The translations under genes and the position numbers were made by a program. This document shows, piece after piece, positions 1 to 9,227 of a DNA stretch of 31,214 bases (positions are counted from its first letter, which is position 1; each line of letters starts with the position of its first letter). The DNA is taken from NCBI RefSeq assembly GCF_000003605.2, contig NW_003116454.1:693604-724817 (forward strand), in the 5' to 3' direction. The notes under the pieces are model-generated. The model did no database searches, was not told the origin of the DNA, and saw only the letters and a program-made list of their open reading frames with translations. The stretch is from Saccoglossus kowalevskii. Taxonomy: Eukaryota; Hemichordata; Enteropneusta; Harrimaniidae.

Positions 1-335
1 TCAGTTCTGGATCCGTATCCAAGACATGTCTGGATTGATCAAGTTCAAACTTCACACACACACGGTGCATCATGTCACAAATAGATATGTGCATTTGTTT
101 CATGATCCGCTTAGCAATAGCTGAATAATGGCCATTTTAAGGCCGAAAATGCATTAAAATCACGTATTTTCACAATTCCAGAACCGGATCTCAGTCATGC
201 ATGCATGGATTTTGTTCAGATTTAGTACAATGTGTTGTACATATGCAGGTGCATTTCGGTCATGATCTGCTTTGAATGTATATGTCACTCAAATATGAAC
301 GGAACGGGGACGTGTCATTGACAATGACTTGTTAT
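1..335 (+). repeat. Dispersed repeat, copy A
   Basis: This stretch, in the kinesin intron before the first visible exon, matches 7017-7370 in order and orientation. Shared blocks include AAGTTCAAACTTCAC, ATATG.GCAT..GCATTT, GGCCATTTTAAGGC, GAAAATGCAT, GGATCTCAGT.ATGCATG and GGATTTTGTTCA.ATTTAGT. It continues past the left edge. No coding potential is seen. Bases 336-1104 are ordinary AT-rich intron. Confidence 0.8.
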
Positions 336-1104
336 CTTATTCATTCCTTGGTATTGAATTACCAATCTTGTATAATATTTATGTTAATGCATCACTTGAA
401 GTTTGAATACTGTATATGTGCAGATGCATGATGCCTTTGTGTTGTTTTAATACTGGCTATCTTGCTTTAATTAAAGTTTCACTGCAATAGCATTCATAAA
501 TCTTTAATTGCGTCTTGGGATTATTATAAGGAATACAATTTGTGGAAAATAAATTGTCAATGCTTTTCAGCACTTCTGAAGACTGGCGATTGTTTTTGCT
601 TCTCAGTTTTCTTTGCTATGGCGTTTAAATATTGTTCACTTCTGAATTACTGTGCAGTAAACAAGATAGAATCCTGGCATGCATGCAAATTCAGACCATC
701 AAATATTTCCCAAAACCCTAAGAAAGCACTATAAATGCTTTTCAAGACCCATCAACTACAAACATACTATTGTATATGTATTAGTGGGTAGCTTCTATTA
801 ATGCTTTGAGTGCCTTGTTTTTTTTCTGCTTAAATTTGGGTAAATTTGTAAATAGTTTCTGTAATTTTTACTGAATCCTAATTTTGGACCAAACAGACAA
901 AATGTGATATTGCTTTTAGTTTTTAATCAACAAAGTTTTTGCTACATTTCATGTGGAAAACAGCATTTTTATGAAGAACCATTTTGTGGATGGTGTCTGA
1001 AGTTTTCTTTGACGCTCAAAGGGTTAAGATACACACATGGTGTACTCCTTTATCCCTGAAGAATCGTTGCCACAAGTGTGACTTATTCGTGTGCTACTTT
1101 TCAG

Positions 1105-1383
1105 TTGGCTCAGACCGAGCATCAAATAGATACAGTGAGGGAAGAGTTTGAGCAAGAACTTGTGAAAATGGAATCTGTCAACGAGGAAGTGATTCGCAGA
1201 GTCCAGCTTGAATCCCAACAGAGCAGCAGTGTCATGAGTCGAAAACTGATGATGATGAAAATGAGATTTTCCCAAATCAGGCCAGGTTTGTTAGAAATTG
1301 CGGAAGAGTACAAGAGTCTACGTACAATATGCAGTCAGTTTCCTAACATTATTAGAGCCACTGTTCAGCACACCAAGAATGAG
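1105..1383 (+). CDS. KIFC3: Kinesin exon: stalk coiled coil
   Basis: This is the first visible coding exon, 93 residues in phase 0. The acceptor is a pyrimidine-rich tract ending TTTTCAG and the donor is GAG|GTATAT. The composition is rich in E, K, Q, R, M and L, with heptad-like spacing (for example [20 protein letters not shown]), as expected for the stalk before a C-terminal motor. It is an internal exon rather than a start, because the open frame enters directly from the acceptor and the gene must continue upstream. Confidence 0.85.
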
Positions 1384-4300
1384 GTATATTAATACATCTT
1401 CCATCATGCATTGCAATATTTTTATCATACATGTATTGAGAATGCGGTAAAATATGATTTCCCTCAATTAACATACGCATACTACACATACATGCAAATG
1501 TATTATACACGTATACTGTTCCATTGTATTGTGGTCACTTTATTTTTGACTGAAATCCAATGAGTGAATTTATGTAAACCAGTAATTCAAATCTCAATGT
1601 TGTCATCACACTACATTATTTGTGGGCTATATGTTCACTTCCCATCATGTCTGTTGTATAGATTCAGCACGCCATATCAGAAGTCAGTGAACACAACAAG
1701 GAACTGGTTAGGAAGTATCGTAAAGAAATGTCACTGAGGAAAAAATACCACAATGAACTTGTCGAACTGAAAGGTAAGTTGTACAGTACACCTAACTGAT
1801 CAATAAACATCAGTGGATTCAACACATCACCTGCCAAAAGCTTTAATGGATGGTTGATATGAATGGGAAAAACAGCATCAGACATTCTACACCTAATCTC
1901 TATAGATATTGTCACGCTTAGCCTCCACAATGGTTGCTTATTAATGTTAATAAATATATTCATGTGATGTCCATTAGCATCTACAAAAAGTATTTATAGT
2001 TTATGGAATGTGATGTTTATCACATACTTCTAGACATGTCTAAAACTACGACTATTGTGTTCATGTGTGTGCATATAAAATATAAATTATTGATGCTTGG
2101 TCTGATTTCATTGAACTAAAGTACAATATCATACTATTATGCACTTAAATATGCCTAGTCACACTGTGCATGACTTTTGGTCTGATTTTTAATTGTTTAT
2201 TTGATGTGTAGGGAATATCAGAGTGTTCTGCCGTGTAAGACCACCCATCAAAGAAGACGGTGTAGGTCTTATGGCTAGAGTTGTTGTCACATACGATACA
2301 GATGATGATGGTATACTATATGTACATAACAAAGGAAGGACAAGTTCTTATGAAGTTGACAAAGTATTTACGCCAGCCTCTGTACAACAGGAGGTAAGTT
2401 AGCCTAACGAATGATATCATGTTGATGGTCATTTGAATTTATATTATGCGTACTCTTTGTTTATTTTTGTGAAGTTGCACTCTGTAATCATTCCTAAATC
2501 GTCATTGGGGTCTTGGGACAATTATATGAAATATTTAATGATATGAATATTTAGGAAATATTTTTTGTATTTTGTCAAACTTTACGTTGCAGTTATTAAG
2601 AATAAAGATAAATTTTTGTGATAATACATGTTTTAAAACATTGGCAAATGCAATTTGATCCAACAAACAAATGAGTAGACAATATTGTCTCCAACACTCA
2701 AACATGCAAAATTATTGGATGTTTAGTACATATTTCCTCCAATTCAAGGTCCCAAGACCTCAAATGAAACATTAGAAATGATCTCAACTATATGTAAAAC
2801 AAAAATTGTTGCAATAACGAAATGTGACCAGGTGAATTTGGAAAGAATTTAAAATCCTAATACACATACATGTACTCGACCACGTTAGCGCCCAGGGGCC
2901 TCTACTCAAAAAATCATGATTTTTTAGCGGTGGGCGCTAACCCCTCGAAAAAGAATGCAAATGAAAATTTTGATTCATCATGTGACAGATTACGTCTTTG
3001 AGGGAAAATCAAATTACGAAATTAGTTGTGTCGTCGTTGATTTTCACAATGAAGAAACAGAAATGATCACAAAACATATGCAGATTTTATTACAATATTA
3101 ATTACGTACCACCAGAATTTACAAAATTAAAAACATTAGAGTCTGTTGGAACACAGTCGAAGTCAAAATTCTCAAATTATCTCCACTGACGAAGGTGTTG
3201 GATCGTACTCAAACTCTCGATGAAAATCACTTTCCACCATGATGCATTTGCAGATTTGACATGCAGCAGTGTCCTTTGACCTAATGGGTCAAGTTGGTTA
3301 TTAACCAATCAGAATACTGTGTTGTACCAACGCTATTCTTCGGAAATTCCCAAAGACTTTCCGGCAACGCAATGCGGAAGTGAATGATCAATGTCGAAGT
3401 ACGATCTGTTAGAATTGATTTCAGCGAATAAACGACATGGTTTTTTCCAAAAAAATAGTAACTAGCCATTTTTGAGAGGTAAACTGAATATGGCATGAAA
3501 TATTTACCGCATTTTACTTGTATTAACAGGTCATTGTCGAAGCGTAGTTTATGCACGGTTACCGTGGTCTGTGCATTCACAACATGTTCACAGCGGTCGA
3601 TATCCACGCTGTATCATATAAAAACGATTACCAAGATTCGTTACGCAAGACCAAGTTTTAAATTAGTTGCATTTTGAAGGGGTGGGCGCTTTGCCGAATG
3701 TGACCCCAAATATGAAAATTGTGCAAAAGTGGGGGGTGGGCACTTGCCCGGGCATGGGCGCTAACGCGATCGAGTACGGTAAGTAATTTTTCTTGATTCA
3801 CTGTATTCTCATGCCTTTGAATAGTCCCCACACAGTTCATCATACATTTTATCTTTCTGTTCATTAGGTATTTGATGAGATGAAACACTTGGTGATATCC
3901 TGTATTGATGGATTTAATGTGTGCATCTTTGCATATGGACAGACTGGATCTGGCAAAACATATACCATGGAAGTGAGTCTTGAGTACACATTTTGCTTTG
4001 CCATCCATCGTTTTCTGTCTAAGATCATGGATGATGTAAACAAGTGCATGACAAACATTATCATACTGGTGAACCTTCAAACTGCCCCCCCCCCCCCCTC
4101 CTGCTGTAAAAAAAAAAATCTGCAAGTGTGAAAAATATATAGAAACTAAATTTTATCTTAACTTCAAAAACATTTGATTATTTTGCAAATTTCAGCAAGA
4201 AGAATGTTTCACTGCAACGCCTGTGACCACACTTGTAAAATAACTGGTATATTAAGATATTGCAAGTTATTCATATTTTTATAATAATTTGCAGGGACCA

Positions 4301-7300
4301 AAGAATGATCGGGGAATAAATCAGCTATCGCTGCAGTGCTTATTTGCTGAAAGAAAAGAAAAGGACAAAGAATGGAACTATACTATTACCGTTAATGTGA
4401 TGGAAATATACAATGAAATGTTAAGGTAATTCATTGCATGTCTCTCTTCACTTTATTCAGAGTTTAGTTACCAAATCTTTATTGAGGGTCATTCAATAGC
4501 TTCCTTCAGTCAAGAAGATTGGATTACCTTTGTTGACATTTGAGAGGTGTATGTGCACAGACACCGGTAGTCAAATACAAACAGTATCCTATAATATTAT
4601 TAATTGACCAACACACTTTGTTTGGATTTGGAGTTGATTGTATGCAAGACTGTGTGTGGAGCAACAGGCGAAGACACTATGTAACATGGAATCATTTCTG
4701 AATTCCATATGGCAACTGGGGAGTTCATTGTGAAGAATTTTGTTCTATACACTATTCCTTTTATGGTAGCAGTATGCAGTCTAATTTATTTTGACTTAAT
4801 TACTTCAACAGAGATTTGCTAAGTGATGATCCTACCTTCAAATTAGATATTAAAATGAACCAAGAGGGTGGATTGTACGTGCCAGGATTGATATCATTAC
4901 CTGTGAATTCTGTTGATGACGTCAATCGATTACTGGATACGGCAAAAGTAAATCGAGCCACTGCCTCTACTAATATGAATGAACACAGTTCCAGATCACA
5001 TGCTTTGCTTTGTGTTACGGTGACTGGAACAAATAAAACAACTGGTAACAGAACTATAGGTAGGTAGTCATGCATCCCATTATTATTGATGTAATTACAT
5101 GTTTCTTCTACCCTTGGGTTCCAAGATCAACCCACCAATCTCCATAATAAACCCATTGAGTTGCACTTATTTCACTATATTCTTGCTAGTATTCTCTATT
5201 CACCCTTGAGTGTCTATATCAACCCATATTATTTTCTACATTCAACTCTTAGGTTGAATCCCATATATTCCTGCTAGTATTTTCCATTCATCCACATCAA
5301 CCCCTGGGCTCCCATATCAACCAACTGATTTCCATAATCAACTCATTGAATTAGGCCCATTTCAACAACTTTCTTGCTAGTATTTTCCATTCCTCTACTG
5401 AAAACCCTCAGGCTCACAGATCAACCCATCAATATTCATAATCAACCCATTGAATTACACTATTCCAATACATTCTTGATAGTGTTCTCTATTCACCTAC
5501 TTTAAAACATTTTGGCTCCAAGATCAACCCTTCGAAGTCTGAAATCAACCCATTGAATTAGTTATTCCACTACATTCTTGCTAGTGTTCTCAATTTATTG
5601 ATTTAAAATCCTTTGGTTCTTCATGTCAACTCATCGATGTCCATAATCAAACTATTGAATTACACTTATTCCACAACATTTTTGGCGGTGTACTTAAAAC
5701 CCTTTGGCTCCCAGATAAATTCATTCATATTCAACTCATTGAATTATTTCTGTTCCAGTGAAACAATTATAGAAGGTATTATCACAGCATCTTGATCAAG
5801 GTCTATATCAGATGTAAAATAATAGATTAGTCTGTTTTTATCAAATCAAGATAGTACAGCACAGAGAAAAATAAATTAATATAAAAATATCAATAATAAA
5901 AATATCAAACTGAAATCAACGATCTGCTGATGATTAGACCCAAGAGATTCCCAAAGCCCCAAATCACCAGTGCCTTGAATATTTACTATGATTTGTAGGT
6001 AACAATGTTCTTTAATTTTGCTGTAATTTATTTTTTACAAAAAGTAATATATGGATTGACAACTGTAATTGAATTTCAATTATTTGTCGTATATTTTACT
6101 TGCAAACCACGGTTAAAATAAATCTACAGTTATTTGGTAATAGGAAAACGTCACTCAATTCTTTTTTCCAATCTAATCTGATCTATGTTTATTTGTAGGT
6201 AAATTGAATCTGGTTGATCTAGCCGGTTCTGAGCGTGTCAGTAAATCTGGTGCTGACGGAGCACGGCTTAAAGAAGCTCAGAACATCAACAAATCACTGT
6301 CGTCCCTGGGTGATGTCATACATGCACTGAGAAACAAACAAGCACATATTCCGTATCGCAATTCAAAGTTAACTTATTTATTACAGGACTCCCTAGGTAA
6401 GTGTATATTCACTGCATGTTATTTATGCTTCATGTGTGTCATGTTTTGCTTTTCAGACTTTATATAAAGACCACCTGTCTCCTAACAAAGGGTGGTTGCA
6501 AATGTATGACTGCACTACAATCTACTAACTATGTAATACTCATCATCAGGTGGGGATAGCAAGACACTAATGGTTGTGCAGACATCACCCGTTGAAAAGA
6601 ATGTTGGTGAAACCATGTCAAGTTTAAGTTTTGCCCAAAGAGTCCGAGCAGTGGAACTTGGGCAGGCTACCAAGAAAGTGGAAAGCGCTGAGATTGCTAC
6701 TTTGAAAGGCAGACTTGCACAGTATGAGGTAAGGAGCCCAACGCTCTCGCTCTATTTATCTCCTTGGTGATAGCAACTAGCATATTTGGAATTCTCATTT
6801 CCTTATATGGTAGGATGAAAATACCCAATGCAGTACAGCAAAATTACGACATGCTGTAACTTGTGGCGTTACAGTGACATATGTTTATTGATAGGAAATA
6901 TGAAAACAAATTGTTATACCTCAAATTGTCTGCTCATAGTAACATCATTTGATCAGATGTTCATACATTTTACGATTACATAATAAAATCATGGTGTCAT
7001 TCCTCACTACTTTTTAGTCCCTGTTCGGACGTAGACCGAAAACGGGGGACCTATGGTTTGTCCTGTGTGCGTCCGTGATCACCTGTATCTCGAACATGCA
7101 TAGACCGATTAAGTTCAAACTTCACTCATACATCACACATTATATGGGACATATGCACATGCATTTTTTTTATGATACGATTAACGATAGCTGAATAGCG
7201 GCCATTTTAAGGCTGAAAATGCATCAAAGTCGCACATTTTCACCATTCCGGACCCGGATCTCAGTTATGCATGGACGGATTTTGTTCAAATTTAGTGCAT

Positions 7301-7528
7301 ACATTAAACATAATAGGACCTTGATGCAAGTCATTTTTTTTGGGGGGGGGGGGATCGGGTGTCAATGATTTGTTGAATTTGCTATATCCATGCAAAAAAA
7401 TAACTTAATTATTATTCTTTCCCTTCTTGCAGGATGTACCTACTGTTAGTTATTCTTCACCTGCCAGCAAGGGAACAAATAGAGGCACACCAAACAGATC
7501 AACACCGCGAGGCACTCCTAGAAAATAA
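1105..7528 (+). CDS. KIFC3: KIFC3-like kinesin-14, C-terminal motor (3' nine exons; 5' end off window)
   Basis: Minus-end-directed microtubule motor of the kinesin-14 family. The visible exons are 1105-1383, 1662-1773, 2212-2393, 3868-3972, 4295-4425, 4812-5059, 6199-6396, 6550-6728 and 7433-7528. Every intron has GT-AG ends and the phases agree throughout, giving 1530 nt, or 509 residues plus a TAA stop. Visible residues 1-118 are charged and look coiled-coil. The neck ([22 protein letters not shown]) leads into a motor from about 132 to 460. The P-loop GQTGSGKT is at 215-222, switch I NEHSSRSH at 326-333 and switch [10 protein letters not shown] at 357-364. The motor follows the coiled coil, which is the kinesin-14 order. 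Stretches such as [17 protein letters not shown] and [16 protein letters not shown] match vertebrate KIFC3 as I remember it, better than KIFC1. Vertebrate KIFC3 is about 830 residues, so roughly the N-terminal third is missing to the left. No frameshift or lost catalytic residue is seen. Confidence 0.95.
1662..1773 (+). CDS. KIFC3: Kinesin exon: neck helix
   Basis: Exon between TTGTATAG and AAAG|GTAAGT, ending in phase 1. It encodes basic helical sequence ending [11 protein letters not shown], the conserved kinesin-14 neck that joins the stalk to the motor and helps set minus-end directionality. Confidence 0.93.
2212..2393 (+). CDS. KIFC3: Kinesin exon: motor start, strand beta-1
   Basis: Acceptor GATGTGTAG, donor GAG|GTAAGT. 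It starts with [11 protein letters not shown], the first motor strand that contacts the nucleotide, and ends [14 protein letters not shown], just before the P-loop exon. The tract TYDTDDDGI parallels the TFDADDDSI-type segment of KIFC3. Confidence 0.95.
2872..3777. mobile_element. 906-bp non-autonomous DNA transposon with terminal inverted repeats, in a kinesin intron
   Basis: The ends are inverted copies of one another: GTACTCGACCACGTTAGCGC at the left and, reversed, GTACTCGATCGCGTTAGCGC at the right. By eye 21 of 23 end bases agree. The outermost bases make a TA or GTAC target duplication possible. The sub-terminal sequence repeats GGGCGCTAAC several times (2933-2942 and 3756-3765, with a variant near 3681) and has an 18-base perfect palindrome at 2908-2925. 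There is no transposase frame, so the element would depend on one supplied in trans. It inserted without disturbing the flanking splice sites. Confidence 0.75.
3868..3972 (+). CDS. KIFC3: Kinesin exon: P-loop (Walker A)
   Basis: Acceptor TTCATTAG, donor GAA|GTGAGT, phase 0 on both sides. It carries the ATP-binding P-loop [15 protein letters not shown]. It lies 90 bases downstream of a complete inverted-repeat transposon in the preceding intron, and the acceptor is unaffected. Confidence 0.96.
4295..4425 (+). CDS. KIFC3: Kinesin exon: motor core, EIYNE
   Basis: Acceptor AATTTGCAG, donor AG|GTAATT, ending in phase 2. It begins [10 protein letters not shown] and contains [10 protein letters not shown], the usual (E/V)IYNE(x)(I/L)RDLL motif that continues into the next exon. 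Confidence 0.95.
4812..5059 (+). CDS. KIFC3: Kinesin exon: switch I
   Basis: Acceptor CTTCAACAG, donor ATAG|GTAGGT. It encodes DLLSDDP, a microtubule-binding-side segment ([17 protein letters not shown]) and switch [14 protein letters not shown], all intact. Confidence 0.96.
5080..5760. repeat. Tandem repeat, about 103-bp period, in a kinesin intron
   Basis: Degenerate units share CATTGAATTA, CATTCTTGCTAGT, TTCTCTATTCA, CCTTTGGCTCC and AGATCAACCCAT in the same order. The CATTGAATT anchor recurs at 5154, about 5250, 5344, 5448, 5551, 5653 and 5737, with most spacings 97-104. About seven copies are present. No open frame runs through it. Confidence 0.8.
6199..6396 (+). CDS. KIFC3: Kinesin exon: switch II
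   Basis: Acceptor TTTATTTGTAG, donor CTAG|GTAAGT, phase 1 on both sides. It contains switch [21 protein letters not shown] and the microtubule-binding alpha-4/5 region ([32 protein letters not shown]). This is the most conserved part of the motor. Confidence 0.97.
6550..6728 (+). CDS. KIFC3: Kinesin exon: end of motor
   Basis: Acceptor CATCATCAG, donor GAG|GTAAGG. It starts [18 protein letters not shown] and ends the motor with [13 protein letters not shown], then a short charged helix ([16 protein letters not shown]). Confidence 0.95.
7017..7370 (+). repeat. Dispersed repeat, copy B
   Basis: Second copy of the repeat seen at 1-335, in the last kinesin intron and in the same orientation. 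It starts near CTGTTCGGACGTAG and includes GATTAAGTTCAAACTTCAC, GCGGCCATTTTAAGG and CCCGGATCTCAGTTATGCAT. A run of G near 7340 interrupts the 3' part. It is non-coding. Confidence 0.8.
7433..7528 (+). CDS. KIFC3: Kinesin last exon: Ser/Thr-Pro-rich basic tail
   Basis: Acceptor CCCTTCTTGCAG. It encodes 31 residues and a TAA stop. The tail is disordered and basic, ending [14 protein letters not shown], with three TP dipeptides each next to an arginine. Similar basic S/P-rich tails follow the motor in vertebrate KIFC3. Confidence 0.9.
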   Translation, partial: DVPTVSYSSPASKGTNRGTPNRSTPRGTPRK

Positions 7529-7991
7529 CATTTAATCTTCAGATTTGTAACACGACTATGGAGCAATGAATTATAGTTACCTCAAATATGTGCTAATATA
7601 AGTTGAGTACGTAAAATTCAGGACCATTGGCTGATTCTGATCCTCTGATAAGCTGTGTCGTTATACCAATCCAGGTGTACAATTCACTTAATGAGTGCCT
7701 TCATGCAATGCAGATCAGTCACAACTTACAGATATACGATATGTGTGAAAAAAGTTGTTCTGCTGACAATATGATTTAATTATTTGCTAGCAGATGGAAA
7801 ATCATTATCTTCTTTCAAGACCCTAGCAATTCCGTTTTTTCTTATATCCATGTCAATTTCACCTTTGCAGTATTGTGCTTATGATTGGTTTGCTTCATAC
7901 ATGCAATTCAATTCAAGATGGCATCTGATGTTTCAGAAAGGTGCCATCTATAGGCTATTTTTTCTATTACTCTGCATCTATGAATGGCTAG

Positions 7992-7997
7992 AATAAA
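7992..7997 (+). promoter_or_regulatory. Candidate polyadenylation signal of the kinesin gene
   Basis: AATAAA about 465 bases after the kinesin stop, followed by AT-rich sequence. It is the first canonical hexamer downstream. Others near 9068 and 9616 could serve longer forms. Which one is used cannot be told from sequence. Confidence 0.45.
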
Positions 7998-8035
7998 ATC
8001 TAGAAAACTATTTGGAAATAAGAAACCATAAATTC

Positions 8036-8056
8036 TATATATATATATATATATTT
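8036..8056. repeat. (TA)n microsatellite
   Basis: About ten TA units in 3' flanking sequence just after the kinesin polyadenylation hexamer. Confidence 0.85.
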
Positions 8057-8592
8057 TATATTTATATGATATCTGAAAACATTTATTATAGCTGACAGAA
8101 TTTTCCTATTGCAATGTGCATTTTGTAGTGTTCAGTATTTAGACGAACTTTGCAATATTTTTCGTCTACATCGTACATGTATCTACCAGTTTTGTAAATA
8201 TTACAAGATATTTGTTTTCTCAGCAGGACTTTCTTCTATTTCCTGGTAGTTTTAACACAATCATTGCCGCAGGGTTGTGGTTGACAGAATGGTTTTTGTT
8301 AGCAATGACTTGGGTTGTTTTTTTGATTATGTATAGGTCTTATTTGTATGTTACCTCTTGTCACTGCCATTCTTAATAATACAATGCTTAGCAAGAGAAA
8401 TGTGAACTTATTTGACTTGAATTTAAAGAAAGCTTTCTATGATCTCACTGATGGTACATTGTATATAACCAAAATTATGTGGCTGGCTTTTCTTTCTGAA
8501 ATTCTTTTTCTGTAAAATGTGATCGCTGTACAGAGAATAGGATATATATTATGTAGCTATTGACAATCAAAAACAAATCCTGTGTGACTTAA

Positions 8593-9223
8593 GGATGTAG
8601 TAAACTTTTTTTGGCACATTTTTATCAAAATGAAAATTTTATACTTTATAGAATCCTTAGCTATCTAATTATTTCATAAAAATTTCAGTTCTCTATCATT
8701 AATGGAACATGTAGAAAACAGCAGTCATAATTGACTACCGAATCTCTCGTTGTTATGACTAAATTTGAGTTAAATCACAAATCAAATCAAATCACAAAAC
8801 AAATCACACAGTTGAGTATGCGATATTAGTAGAACATTTTTATGGTTCCTAAAAATCATCTGTCCTTTACATGACTTTCAAAACACAAAATTTCATTTAA
8901 AATCTAATTGTAGATATTATGTAATTTACGAAAAAAAACAAGTGAGCATTTCCAAAAAAAAAAGTTATGCAAAATTGCGGTGATATATTTCTCATGTTTG
9001 ACATTTTTCCCCCAAAAAATTGGGGTATTCCTTTTTAATTTCATAACAATACTTATTTGAATTTTCAATAAAGGTTTTATGAATTTATTTACTCAGCAGT
9101 CACATGACCATGTGAAGGTTGCAACTAACATAACAACAATATAGTCTAAAATATATAATTATATAAAGTATGAATCTATCTTAAGTGTGAATGAAGTATA
9201 AGTGTTAATTGTCTACTACATCC
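8593..9223. mobile_element. TTAA-flanked miniature inverted-repeat transposon (piggyBac/Kolobok-type target)
   Basis: The left end is TTAA followed by GGATGTAGTAAAC. The right end, reversed, is TTAA followed by GGATGTAGTAGAC. That gives 13-base terminal inverted repeats with one mismatch, bordered on both sides by TTAA (8589-8592 and 9224-9227). The 631-bp interior is AT-rich with no open frame of note. TTAA target duplications are characteristic of piggyBac and Kolobok elements; which of the two mobilised this copy cannot be said. Confidence 0.75.
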
Positions 9224-9227
9224 TTAA

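Noticed and set aside
3658-4125. 155-codon minus-strand open frame across the P-loop exon
   Set aside because: It is the antisense shadow of the kinesin P-loop exon plus a poly-C/poly-A tract (a polyglycine run), with no domain of its own.
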